DNA of 41,100 nt from Pseudobdellovibrionaceae bacterium (GTDB lineage Bacteria > Bdellovibrionota_B > Oligoflexia > Oligoflexales > Bog-1112). The notes beneath the pieces were generated by a model. It saw only the letters and a list, made by a program, of their open reading frames with translations. It did no database searches and was not told the DNA's origin. The position numbers were made by a program, and so were the translations under genes. The stretch covers positions 1 to 41,100 of the forward strand of contig PASJ01000046.1 of the NCBI GenBank assembly GCA_002711925.1, given 5' to 3'. Within the stretch, counting starts at the first letter, position 1. Each line of letters opens with the position of its first letter. Shown one piece after another: positions 33,002-41,100 of the stretch.

Positions 33002-34243
33002 ATGAAGAAAATCTTGGGATTGTTATGTTTGTCCATTTTTTTATCTTCTTGTCATAAGATAGAACAATTTACAAATCCACTAGCTCAAAGTAAAGAGGAT
33101 ATTAAGACAAAGAAAAAGAAGCCTCTTCAAGCAATAAAAAAAAGAGCAAAAAAAAATTGGGTGACTCAAAGTATTGAAGAGACTATTCAATCATACCAAA
33201 CTTGTAAAGAAAAAATAATCAATTGCTCTAAAACTGAGACAAAACCAGAATCATGCACATGGGAAAAATGGTTGAAAGAAGAATTTTCAGACACAAGACT
33301 CTGGTACAAAAAGAAACAAGAAAAAGAAAATATTACTCCCTATTGCTCAAGATTAAAAAATAAAAAGGAACAAGATTCATGTGTCTTATATTCTTTAACT
33401 TGCAAAAATCCTAAAGTGAAAAAGATAATATCAAAAGCTTACAGCAGTTGTGCATTGAGAGTAGATGGTAGTGTCTTATGTTGGGGTGACAACAAGTTGA
33501 CCTCGTTAAAATCCTACAAAGAAAATGAACCTTTTCTAGCAATTTCCTCGGGCTTCAACCATATTTGCGGCATAAAAAGTAACAAAAAAGGTTTTTGTTG
33601 GGGAAGTAAAACTCTAAGTAAATATAATATTCCTGAAAATTTCGGAACCATAGAAGACTTATCACTCAGCGCTGAACATACTTGTGTTATCAATCGAAAT
33701 AGCCTGAAAGCTAAATGTTGGGGGGATAATGAATACGGTCAAACGAGTATCCCTAACGATTTAGGCCAGGTTAAGAAAATTTCCACTGGTATTTTTCATA
33801 ACTGTGCACTTAAAGCTGACAAAACAGTAAGATGTTGGGGTTGGGACTATTTCGGTCAGACCGACATCCCTGTTGATGTTGAAGGTGTTAAAGAGTTACA
33901 TTCTACAAGTGCTTACAACTGTGTAATCAAAGAAAATAATCAGGTTCAGTGCTGGGGAGATAACAGAGATGGCCAATGCGATGTCCCTGAAGATTTAGGT
34001 GAAGTAAATGAAATCGCTCTTGGCGGTAAACATACTTGTGCTATTACAAAAAATGACGCTTTAGTCTGTTGGGGGAAAAAGGATCGTTATGAAGCACTTG
34101 TAGACAAAAAGCTATACGTAAAATCTGTTTCGGCTGGATTTGATCATACTTGCGTCATAACAGACGAAGAAAATTTAGTTCAATGTTCGGGTACGGAAGA
34201 AAAACATACAACAGCTGTCCCAAGTGAATTTAAAAAAGATTAA
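33002..34243 (+). CDS. RCC1-repeat beta-propeller lipoprotein
   Basis: A 413-residue predicted lipoprotein. Starting at ATG 33002 gives MKKILGLLCLSIFLSSC with a good lipobox; a longer in-frame reading from 32807 would bury this leader. Residues about 30-140 are basic with several cysteines. Residues about 150-400 contain seven RCC1-type repeats, each with the pattern C-x(8-11)-C-W-G-D-N, often followed by GQ and a Pro (for example HTCVINRNSLKAKCWGDN, HNCALKADKTVRCWGW, YNCVIKENNQVQCWGDN). Seven repeats should close one seven-blade propeller, and the two cysteines per blade could form disulfides. RCC1-like propellers outside eukaryotic nuclei are generally binding modules. Its 3' end overlaps the large convergent lipoprotein gene by four bases. 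Confidence 0.85.
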   Translation: MKKILGLLCLSIFLSSCHKIEQFTNPLAQSKEDIKTKKKKPLQAIKKRAKKNWVTQSIEETIQSYQTCKEKIINCSKTETKPESCTWEKWLKEEFSDTRLWYKKKQEKENITPYCSRLKNKKEQDSCVLYSLTCKNPKVKKIISKAYSSCALRVDGSVLCWGDNKLTSLKSYKENEPFLAISSGFNHICGIKSNKKGFCWGSKTLSKYNIPENFGTIEDLSLSAEHTCVINRNSLKAKCWGDNEYGQTSIPNDLGQVKKISTGIFHNCALKADKTVRCWGWDYFGQTDIPVDVEGVKELHSTSAYNCVIKENNQVQCWGDNRDGQCDVPEDLGEVNEIALGGKHTCAITKNDALVCWGKKDRYEALVDKKLYVKSVSAGFDHTCVITDEENLVQCSGTEEKHTTAVPSEFKKD

Positions 34244-37014
34244 AAATTATTTTTTTCTTCATTTTTTTTGAGAATAGAAATATTTTTTTTAAACATTGAT
34301 TGATAAATTTCTAATTTGTCTACGTTAAACGTATAGTTATTTTGTGTATCTAAACCTTTCCATATTTTATACGCTTCAACTAAAAATTCTTCTTTCTTCG
34401 TCAACACCCATAGTCTTTCATTTAGAGTTATTTTATAAATATTTTTTGAATTTACCTGATGTGTGTTGTTAAGGTCTGAATTTCTATAACAAGCGTCAAA
34501 GTTATTAAATAGTTTATTTGATTTTCGATAGTATTGCTCAGCTTTTGAAAACACAAGTCTTTCTTCATAACTTTTTCCCTGAAGAAAAGCTAAAACACCT
34601 TTGTTATAAGTATTTATGAGAGGGAGAAGAGTTTGAGAACACAAATTATCATCTTTAACCTTAGAAAGAAACAAAAAAACATCCAAAGGTTCCACTTTGT
34701 TTTCATCCAGTAAATCGTTGATCAAAGTAATGTATTTATTATAAAGACTATTATTATTTGATATAGTCTGTATTTTTTTTCGCTCTTTTTTTATGTCTTC
34801 TTTCAAAAATAAATTCTTCATGTTTTTTAAAGTAGTGTTGTCCAGTGATACTTTTTTTCCTCCGACAAACCAATTTTGATCAGAAGAATCTATCATCTCT
34901 GTTATAATCTTACTTTTGTTTTGAGGGCCTGATAGAGTGATGTCGTGTATTTTTTCATCTATATCGAAACTTAGCACACAAGGAGTATAACAAGAAAATA
35001 TTTCATTAACGTTAACACTTACATTGTCTTCAAATGTTTCTAAAGCTATATGACGCTGTGTTCTTTTTACTAGGACAACATTGTCTTTAAAAGAAAAATT
35101 CTTGGAGTAATCCGGATGAGATAAATATAACTTATTCGGATTAAAAAAAGAAATATTTTCATAGAAAACCAAACCATTTTCGTTCGATTGACCTAGGAAT
35201 TTATTTTCATAAAATACCAAAGCTCCAGTTACAGGCGAAATTTTATTCATCGCATTTTCTTCTTCAATTTTTATATATTTGTTTTTTTTGTGAGAATAAA
35301 AATCACCCAGAACAATATGACTTTCCCCAGTAAGACTAGACCTTTGACTTTGCTCTAAAACTTTAAAACTAAAAGTATTTTGATCTAAACTAAAAACACG
35401 ACCTTTCCCAACAAAAGAAGTTTCTCTTTTAGTTCCATTTATATTGACTTGTGTGCCATATAAAGCAATTTTTTCGTTTTTTACTATTCGTTCCTTTAGA
35501 TATGATGGAAAAGAAACAACGTAAGACTCTTGACTTTTTTTCTTTATTTGTAACTGTAATGGATAATTTGACTTAAATTCATTAACAACACTTTCTACCA
35601 AGTGTCTTATACCCTTTTCTCTGAAATAATTTTTGTATTCTTTTCTAACAGAATAAACAACTTGACCATTGATGTTAATAAAGTCAACTTGGAAAAATTC
35701 TTTATCAACTATCGGTCTAACCATCAAAGAAATAGTGTTTATAAATGGCTCATCATTCCAGCCTTCTCTTGTATAATATGCAGATAACTTGTTAATTTTC
35801 TGTTGACTTTTTGTGTCAAGATCAAAACTTAAATCTTCAAATAAGCCAGTGTTCTCGAGAGATTGTTTTAAGACATCTTTAATTCCAAGCGCAAAAGATT
35901 CTGAATCGTATGAAGAGGAGTAAATATCAAGATCTGTATCTAGGATAAAATAATTTATTTTTTCTAATGAGCTTTCAAAAAAGTTATAATGGAAACTATA
36001 GCCAGAGAATGGTATGAAATCTTTTTTAATAGCAAAAGGAAAACTACCTTTTTTTGATAACTTAGCTTCATACAACTTATCTTTTGAGTCATTTAATACT
36101 GTTGTAAAAACTCCGTAAGTATCAGTTTGCCCGATCTTTTTATCATTTAAGAAGACATCAACGCCTGAAACTCCCTGCACACTTGGTAATTTTGTTTTTG
36201 TTACAAACACATCAAATGAAAAACCTTTTTTTAACTCTACACCAGAAATCTTTGGGGAAGATCTTGTTATTTTTTTAACAGTAGTTTGATAAGACTCTTT
36301 TGAAACTACAAGTTGCGCTTCAGAACTTGACCAATTTTTCAATGACAACAAGCACTTTCCCAAAAGGTCGGTTACACAATGACTTTTCATCAAATTATAT
36401 TCACCATAAAGGAGCTGAACAACAGCACCTTTTAGAGGTAAATCACCACTTTTAACGAAAATAATATTTTCATTTGTTTTTTGTTTATTAGGTGATTCTT
36501 CTAGAGGTACTTTGAAAAGTTTTGGTATATTTTCTATAGAATAAATTGTTTTTAATCCATTTTCGTTTAGGTCTTTTTTTATATTCTGATCGTTTTTTTT
36601 TCCATTTGAGGTTTTTAGGTAAGAAGAAGGGTCTGGTTTATAATTCTCTACAGAGGGAAATTCAACTGGCGGATTTTTTAAATCTGATATCCTTGCTGTC
36701 ACCTTTAATAAGTGATTTTTATTTGAAGTCTTTAAATTTATATTTTGATAATAAAATGAAAAATTTTCTTTACGAACAGATAAGAGAAAATCGGACTTTG
36801 TTAAGAAACTCAAATCAAGTAGAAACTCCCCTTCATGATTAGAACGCCCCCTTAAAACCCCTTCGATAAAAACTTCAGCATCTTCAACAGGTTCATTCTG
36901 AGCACCTCTAACACTAACGAGAATTTTCTTATGACCTTGACTTAAGCAGCTTACTATTAAAAAAAAAATAGTACAAAATGAAAGTTTAGAATAAATTTTC
37001 ATACTTTTATTCAT
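34240..37014 (-). CDS. Large multidomain lipoprotein with repeated carboxypeptidase-regulatory/PEGA-like modules
   Basis: A 924-residue protein with leader TIFFLIVSC (Cys23). At least four segments have the look of Ig-like carboxypeptidase-regulatory or PEGA-type modules: VRGAQNEPVEDAEVFIEG near the N-terminus, KSGDLPLKGAVVQLLYG, GVSGVDVFLNDKKIGQTD, and ALVFYENKFLGQSNENGL. A later CYTPCVLSFDIDEKIHDITL resembles a PEGA strand pair. Between them, residues about 350-600 form a large unrecognised domain, and the last roughly 150 residues are helical and might hold TPR-like repeats (YRKSNKLFNNFDACYR). AGGG lies seven bases before the first ATG. The SH3-like lipoprotein gene is 18 bases upstream on the same strand, so the two likely form an operon and perhaps a surface complex. 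Confidence 0.7.
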   Translation of the reverse strand: MNKSMKIYSKLSFCTIFFLIVSCLSQGHKKILVSVRGAQNEPVEDAEVFIEGVLRGRSNHEGEFLLDLSFLTKSDFLLSVRKENFSFYYQNINLKTSNKNHLLKVTARISDLKNPPVEFPSVENYKPDPSSYLKTSNGKKNDQNIKKDLNENGLKTIYSIENIPKLFKVPLEESPNKQKTNENIIFVKSGDLPLKGAVVQLLYGEYNLMKSHCVTDLLGKCLLSLKNWSSSEAQLVVSKESYQTTVKKITRSSPKISGVELKKGFSFDVFVTKTKLPSVQGVSGVDVFLNDKKIGQTDTYGVFTTVLNDSKDKLYEAKLSKKGSFPFAIKKDFIPFSGYSFHYNFFESSLEKINYFILDTDLDIYSSSYDSESFALGIKDVLKQSLENTGLFEDLSFDLDTKSQQKINKLSAYYTREGWNDEPFINTISLMVRPIVDKEFFQVDFININGQVVYSVRKEYKNYFREKGIRHLVESVVNEFKSNYPLQLQIKKKSQESYVVSFPSYLKERIVKNEKIALYGTQVNINGTKRETSFVGKGRVFSLDQNTFSFKVLEQSQRSSLTGESHIVLGDFYSHKKNKYIKIEEENAMNKISPVTGALVFYENKFLGQSNENGLVFYENISFFNPNKLYLSHPDYSKNFSFKDNVVLVKRTQRHIALETFEDNVSVNVNEIFSCYTPCVLSFDIDEKIHDITLSGPQNKSKIITEMIDSSDQNWFVGGKKVSLDNTTLKNMKNLFLKEDIKKERKKIQTISNNNSLYNKYITLINDLLDENKVEPLDVFLFLSKVKDDNLCSQTLLPLINTYNKGVLAFLQGKSYEERLVFSKAEQYYRKSNKLFNNFDACYRNSDLNNTHQVNSKNIYKITLNERLWVLTKKEEFLVEAYKIWKGLDTQNNYTFNVDKLEIYQSMFKKNISILKKNEEKNNF

Positions 37015-37032
37015 AAAAAAACCCTATATTAT

Positions 37033-37665
37033 TCAATTAAAATAACTTTTATCGATACTAGCCAAACTATTCGACCCAGGAAAAATAACCAAGTATTTTT
37101 TTTTATTTTCTTTTAACTTTAAAAGCAAACTTCCCTTTGGGATATAAAAAGACACTTTTTCTTCACCTGAATAATCATAAATCCAATCTATATTTTTTTT
37201 AGCAAAAACAAAGGGGATAAAATGAGAGGGTATACTAACCGTACCTTTTAAATATTTTCTTCTAACCAAAGAGTTCTTATGCAACCAGCCCATGGATTGA
37301 TTCTTAATAATAAAAACTTTTTGCCAAAAAGAAAATCTTTCAAACAAAATAAGTTCGTCACCTTCATTTAGAAGATAGTTACCCACCCGACTTTTAAAGT
37401 TTGGAGTCTTCCTTAAGGTTGTATGATTAGACTTTACAGAAGCAATATTCAAAAGATTTTTTGGAACTTCTATAATATTTTCTAAAACTTTTGAATCTGA
37501 ATTACTCCATTTCTTAGGTAGTTTGTAGTTTAAATGTGAAAAAACTTTTTTTTTCGAATGAACCTTATGAGAGCTTTGACAACTGCTTATAAAATAAGAG
37601 GTCAAAAGAACCAATACAAAATTGCTTGTGACTAAAAAATTCTTGGGGGAAAATAAGTTGAGCAT
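37033..37665 (-). CDS. SH3-like domain lipoprotein
   Basis: A 210-residue predicted lipoprotein. I use the ATG at 37663-37665, which has GGAG six bases upstream, rather than the GTG at 37677. The leader ends FISSC. The central part has the bacterial SH3 pattern: LRKTPNFKSRVGNYLLNEGD, then LILFERFSFWQKVFI, and SMGWLHKNSLV (compare LN.RSGPS....I..L..G......W..V.....G.GWV...YL). Such domains often bind peptidoglycan or peptide partners. It precedes the 924-residue lipoprotein by 18 bases. Its specific role is unknown. Confidence 0.75.
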   Translation of the reverse strand: MLNLFSPKNFLVTSNFVLVLLTSYFISSCQSSHKVHSKKKVFSHLNYKLPKKWSNSDSKVLENIIEVPKNLLNIASVKSNHTTLRKTPNFKSRVGNYLLNEGDELILFERFSFWQKVFIIKNQSMGWLHKNSLVRRKYLKGTVSIPSHFIPFVFAKKNIDWIYDYSGEEKVSFYIPKGSLLLKLKENKKKYLVIFPGSNSLASIDKSYFN

Positions 37666-37816
37666 ATTTAACTCCACTAAAGATTTTTTTTATGAAAAAT
37701 TCTGAATAGTAATTTTAAAAGACTCTTTGATCTTAGCAATATGAATGAAAAAAAGAAAAAAAAATGATTTGAGCATCAGAAGAGAACCCAGTAATATTAT
37801 AATTAATTAAAAAATA

Positions 37817-37843
37817 TTGTCATTTTGCCAAAATAAATATACT
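37817..37843 (+). promoter_or_regulatory. Candidate promoter of the GT9-waaA region
   Basis: TTGTCA (37817-37822), a 15-base spacer and TATACT (37838-37843) lie about 100 bases upstream of the GT9 gene. Boxes are good but the spacer is short. The rest of the 37666-37944 gap is AT-rich with nothing recognised. Confidence 0.35.
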
Positions 37844-37944
37844 CTCATACATGAAATTAGATTTTTTTTAGTGTAAAAGATGAATTAGGAAATCATCAGG
37901 TACTTATTAGCTCGGCAGGAAGATTCTAGGTCAAGGAAAATACA

Positions 37945-39060
37945 GTGAAAGGACAAACAACCCACCAAAAGAAACAAGTCATATTTCATATTGCTATTTA
38001 TAAATTGAGCAGTATCGGTGATGTAACACTATCCACAGCATGTATCAACTTACTTCAACAGCTACCGTCACCTCCTAAAATTACGTGGATAGCAAAAAAA
38101 AGCACACTTTCTTTTTTAAAAAATTTTTTTCCTCAAATCAACATGATAGAACTAACAAAAGAAAAAACGCTTACAACAACCATAGAAGAGTTGAAAGATG
38201 TAGACTTTCTTGTGGACTTGCAGGGTAATTTAAAGTCATTCTTTTTTAGAAATTTTTTTTGGATCAGACACAAAAAAAATGTTTACTCTTTCACACGCCC
38301 AAGACTTGATCGAAATAAAATTATTATAAAAAGCTTTTTTTACGGAAGATCTGTAGTACCAATTAAAAGGCAAAGCCCACAAAGACAGTATGAGCTTATG
38401 AATCAAACGTTATTTAAAGCTCTTCAATTTGAATTTCCAGAATGTATAGCTAAACTTTCAACAGAAAATGCGACTCCTTTTTTACCTGTAAGAAAAAGTG
38501 ATTGCTCCTCATATAAAATTCTCTCTCCTTTACTTTCTAATAACAGTAATTGGATCGGAATTGCTCCTGGTGCTTCTTACTCAACCAAAAGAGCTCCTGT
38601 TTTTATTTTCACCCAAATTATCAATCAGATTGAAATCCTTTTGAAAAAGAAAAAACATACTTTTAAACTTGTCTTTCTTGGTAATAAACTCGATCGTCAA
38701 TTAAGTGAGTTAATCATCGAAAAAATCAGCGAAGACATTGATTGCATAAACCTCGCAGGAAAACTAAGTTTATCACAAACAAGTTCTGCCATAAAAATGT
38801 GTCAATGTTTGCTTGCAAATGATAGCGCTCTAACTCATATTGCAGAGGCGGTAGACATTCCATCTATTACACTTTTTGGGCCTACAAGCGAATATTTCGG
38901 GTTTGCGCCTTTTAGAAAAAAATCAAAAGCATTTTCCAGCCAGCTTGGCTGTCGCCCATGTTCAAAGCATGGTGAAAAATCTTGTCGCTACAAAGATCGA
39001 CTTTGTTTTACAAACCTCCCAGTTCTTGAGATTAGTAAATATATTTCAGACTTAGTTTAG
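37945..39060 (+). CDS. Glycosyltransferase family 9 (heptosyltransferase-like)
   Basis: A 371-residue enzyme of the ADP-heptose:LPS heptosyltransferase family, which adds heptose to the LPS inner core at the cytoplasmic face. The N-terminal domain opens with YKLSSIGDVTLSTACINLL (the R.S.IGD motif, with Lys for Arg) and has LVDLQGNLKSFF. The C-terminal domain has GIAPGASYSTKR, FLGNKLD, NLAGKLSLSQTSSAIKMC and ANDSALTHIAEAVDIPSITL followed by FGPTSEYFGFAP, the sugar-nucleotide site. A Cys-rich end (GCRPCSKHGEKSCRYKDRLC) is common in this family. The start is GTG 37945, with AAGGA seven bases upstream. waaA follows 125 bases downstream. WaaC and WaaF cannot be told apart by eye. Confidence 0.9.
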   Translation: MKGQTTHQKKQVIFHIAIYKLSSIGDVTLSTACINLLQQLPSPPKITWIAKKSTLSFLKNFFPQINMIELTKEKTLTTTIEELKDVDFLVDLQGNLKSFFFRNFFWIRHKKNVYSFTRPRLDRNKIIIKSFFYGRSVVPIKRQSPQRQYELMNQTLFKALQFEFPECIAKLSTENATPFLPVRKSDCSSYKILSPLLSNNSNWIGIAPGASYSTKRAPVFIFTQIINQIEILLKKKKHTFKLVFLGNKLDRQLSELIIEKISEDIDCINLAGKLSLSQTSSAIKMCQCLLANDSALTHIAEAVDIPSITLFGPTSEYFGFAPFRKKSKAFSSQLGCRPCSKHGEKSCRYKDRLCFTNLPVLEISKYISDLV

Positions 39061-39185
39061 AACAAATAATGATTCTTTTTATTGCATAGTATGCTAATAT
39101 TTTTGAATTTCAGAAAATGCTGGCTACAGAAGTTTATTGTGTTTTTCATTGAATCATTAACTTATTAGAACAAAGAACTACTTAA

Positions 39186-40493
39186 ATGGAACTTCGAACC
39201 TTATTCATAAACATTTGGTCTATTTTTATTACGTCTTTTCTTGTACTCTTAAAATTCTTTAGTTTTTTTTCTTTGTCACTCAGAAAGAAAATACTTAAGA
39301 GAGAGCTTACCAACAAAATGTTACAAGAACTTAGTAGAGAACGAGCGAAGGTCGAAACTTGTTTTATTTTCTTTTGTAGTTCTGCTGGAGAACTTGAGCA
39401 AGCTCTGCCAATTATTCAAGAATATAAAGAAGACCCGAAAGTGATGATCTTGGTCATTTTCTTTTCAGAGTCTGGCTTAATCTATAACGCAACACAAGAC
39501 TACAAAATTAATCATATACTATCCCCATTTGATACTCTTACAAACTGGAAAAAAATTATATACGCTACAGACCCAACAGTAACTGTTGTTGTTCGCCATG
39601 AGTTGTGGCCTTGTTTTTTACACCTTGCCAGTAAGCACAGCAAACTTCTTCTTATCAACGCATCTTCACCCTCAGGAACTAAGGGCTCTTACTTAAAAAA
39701 GAAAATCAAAACATTCCTTTATAGTTTTTTTGACAAAATATGCCTAGTTTCCTCACTTGACCTAAAGTTCTTTTTGAAAAATTTTGCAATACAAGAAAAA
39801 AATTTGACCGTCACAAGCGATACAAAGTATGACAAAGCTATCAAAAACATAGCGCAAAAATCAAAAGCTTTCTTAGCATGGGAGCAAGAATGGAAACTTA
39901 CCCACGACTCAAAGAAAAAGACACTGATTGTTGGCAGTGCTTGGGAAGAAGATATCTTTAATATATTGGAAGCTGTAGATCATCTACAAGATCAATTTTT
40001 TGAAAAATTTCAGATTATAATTGTTCCCCACGAACCGACTAAGAAGCTTGTAAAGCATACAGAAAAACTGTGTTTCAGAAAGGGTCTTCGTAGTAAAGTT
40101 TTTCCGAGTGAAAAAGGTTCTGGTAATGAAAAAAATAAGATTATCATTGTTGGTATACTTGGCATACTAAAAGATTTATATAGATATGCTGACATGGTCT
40201 TTGTGGGTGGTGCATTTCACTATCAAGTTCATAATGTATTAGAACCTGCCGCTTTCGGGGTTCCTACAGCCTTTGGACCATTGTATAAAAATAGCAGGGA
40301 AGCTATAGAATTGGTTTCTTCTGGAAAATCTTGTGTTACTATAAACCCGGTAGAAATTGCCAAATGGTGGCAAGCTTCATCAAAAGTGAATAAACAAGAC
40401 AGTAAAAATATAGAAAAACATCTCCTTAACTTTTTAGGAGCTAAACAAAAAGTCATGCATGAGATTGATGGTTTTTTAACCTCGAACAAATGA
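39186..40493 (+). CDS. waaA: 3-deoxy-D-manno-octulosonic acid (Kdo) transferase
   Basis: WaaA adds Kdo from CMP-Kdo to lipid IVA at the inner membrane, a step needed for LPS assembly. The 435-residue protein has an N-terminal membrane anchor (SIFITSFLVLLKFFSFFSL), then FCSSAGELEQALPII (matching the H.AS.GE motif region; the catalytic Glu is kept), RHELWPCFLHLA (compare R.E.WPN), SDTKYDKA, and in the C-terminal domain VFVGGAFHYQVHNVLEPAAFG, close to the family's GGSF..GGHN..EPA. The normal SVGE or ASxGE core reads CSSAGE. It lies between the GT9 gene and rng. All main motifs are present, and length is typical. Confidence 0.93.
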   Translation: MELRTLFINIWSIFITSFLVLLKFFSFFSLSLRKKILKRELTNKMLQELSRERAKVETCFIFFCSSAGELEQALPIIQEYKEDPKVMILVIFFSESGLIYNATQDYKINHILSPFDTLTNWKKIIYATDPTVTVVVRHELWPCFLHLASKHSKLLLINASSPSGTKGSYLKKKIKTFLYSFFDKICLVSSLDLKFFLKNFAIQEKNLTVTSDTKYDKAIKNIAQKSKAFLAWEQEWKLTHDSKKKTLIVGSAWEEDIFNILEAVDHLQDQFFEKFQIIIVPHEPTKKLVKHTEKLCFRKGLRSKVFPSEKGSGNEKNKIIIVGILGILKDLYRYADMVFVGGAFHYQVHNVLEPAAFGVPTAFGPLYKNSREAIELVSSGKSCVTINPVEIAKWWQASSKVNKQDSKNIEKHLLNFLGAKQKVMHEIDGFLTSNK

Positions 40494-40502
40494 GTTCAAT
40501 AT

Positions 40503-41100
40503 ATGCTTGAAAAAAGCCTTATAGTTAATCGCTCGTTTTTAGAAACGAGAATAGCTTTATTAGAAAATAGCCAGTTGGCTAAACTATGGATAGAAAGGGA
40601 TGATGAAAAAGGCATCCTTGGTAACATATATAAAGGTACTGTCTTAAGAGTTCTTCCTGGTATGAATGCAGCGTTTGTAGATATTGGCTTAGGAAAATCT
40701 GCTTTTCTATTTGGTGGTGACTTATTAACCCCAGAAGAACGCGAGTCTCAAAATTTAGATTTAGAAGAATCATCTGCTGTTTCCAATAAGGTAGAAATTT
40801 GTCCAATCCAAAATAAACTTGCCGATGGGCAAGAAGTGATTGTTCAAGTATCAAAAGAACCTCTAGGAACCAAGGGGCCACGAGTTACAACCCAACCGAC
40901 AATTGCAGGCAGATATGTTGTTCTTATGCCGGGAAATAAAACAGTTGCACTTTCAAGACGAATAGAAGACGAGGTAGAAAAGAGGCGATTAACTAACATT
41001 AGTGAAAAATTGGTAGAGAATGAAGACTACGGCATAATTGTCAGAACAGCCGGCCAAGGAGCCCCAAAAGAATCTATTGCAAGAGATTTTAACTTACTCA
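40503..41100 (+). CDS. rng: Ribonuclease G/E family endoribonuclease, N-terminal part (runs off the window)
   Basis: The first 199 codons of an RNase G/E-type protein, which cleaves single-stranded RNA in rRNA maturation and mRNA decay. It begins ATG CTT GAA, nine bases after waaA's stop, with no strong ribosome binding site, so coupling to waaA is likely. MLEKSLIVNRSFLETRIALL and ENSQLAKLWIERDDEKGILG are the family opening. NIYKGTVLRVLPGMNAAFVD with IGLGKSAFL is the S1 domain. GTKGPRVTTQPTIAGRYVVL and MPGNKTVALSRRIE continue into the RNase H-like part. An acidic insert (about 80-105) lies inside the S1 domain, as is common in RNase G. Whether the whole protein is G- or E-like depends on sequence beyond 41100. 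Confidence 0.93.
   Translation, partial: MLEKSLIVNRSFLETRIALLENSQLAKLWIERDDEKGILGNIYKGTVLRVLPGMNAAFVDIGLGKSAFLFGGDLLTPEERESQNLDLEESSAVSNKVEICPIQNKLADGQEVIVQVSKEPLGTKGPRVTTQPTIAGRYVVLMPGNKTVALSRRIEDEVEKRRLTNISEKLVENEDYGIIVRTAGQGAPKESIARDFNLL

Noticed and set aside
40579-40881. Minus-strand ORF opposite rng
   Set aside because: It is fully contained in the rng coding region, whose protein matches RNase G/E well.

Overview
The window is an AT-rich, gene-dense stretch of a Gram-negative (diderm) bacterial chromosome. It carries lipopolysaccharide-core enzymes (heptosyltransferase-like GT9, WaaA), a PagL-like lipid A deacylase, many lipobox lipoproteins and a CpoB-like TPR protein, so there is an outer membrane. 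The fused E1 alpha/beta 2-oxoacid dehydrogenase, the many unrecognised lipoproteins and the AT-rich base use suggest the Bdellovibrionota (Bdellovibrio/Halobacteriovorax/Silvanigrella relatives). That placement is inference from gene style, not a database result.

Layout. 1-2083 (minus): TPR lipoprotein, tsaD, start of rsmA. 2397-4265 (plus): a protein with the outline of a DEAD-box RNA helicase but none of its catalytic motifs. 4289-5437 (minus): acyl-CoA dehydrogenase. 5663-9273 (plus): hemE, gpmI, mazG. 9290-10426 (minus): ribosomal cluster rpsR, rpmB, a 38-residue basic protein, rpsT. 10693-15676 (plus): priA, clpP, an MsbA-type ABC exporter. 15668-17307 (minus): glycerophosphodiester phosphodiesterase and a lysophospholipase-like hydrolase. 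17755-20209 (plus): asnS, rplM, rpsI, closed by a clear terminator. 20291-20521 (minus): small charged protein. 20872-24474 (plus): PagL-like protein, fused E1, HU.

From about 24.7 kb to 37.7 kb the window turns accessory: lipoproteins, a HExxH zinc-peptidase-like lipoprotein, a frameshifted aroB joined to a decayed shikimate-kinase-like domain, tRNA-Asn, a SulP transporter, a seven-blade RCC1 lipoprotein, a 920-residue multidomain lipoprotein and an SH3-like lipoprotein. Core genes return at 37945 with a GT9 heptosyltransferase, waaA and the start of rng (RNase G/E).

Themes: translation and RNA handling (tsaD, rsmA, r-proteins, asnS, tRNA-Asn, rng, pseudo-helicase) and envelope building or remodelling (ABC exporter, PagL-like, GT9, WaaA, lipoproteins). 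The points most worth a second look are the catalytically dead DEAD-box protein, the aroB frameshift at an 11-A tract next to a 10-G tract, the apparent ATC start of the PagL-like gene, and the PriA that has lost exactly one of its two zinc sites.
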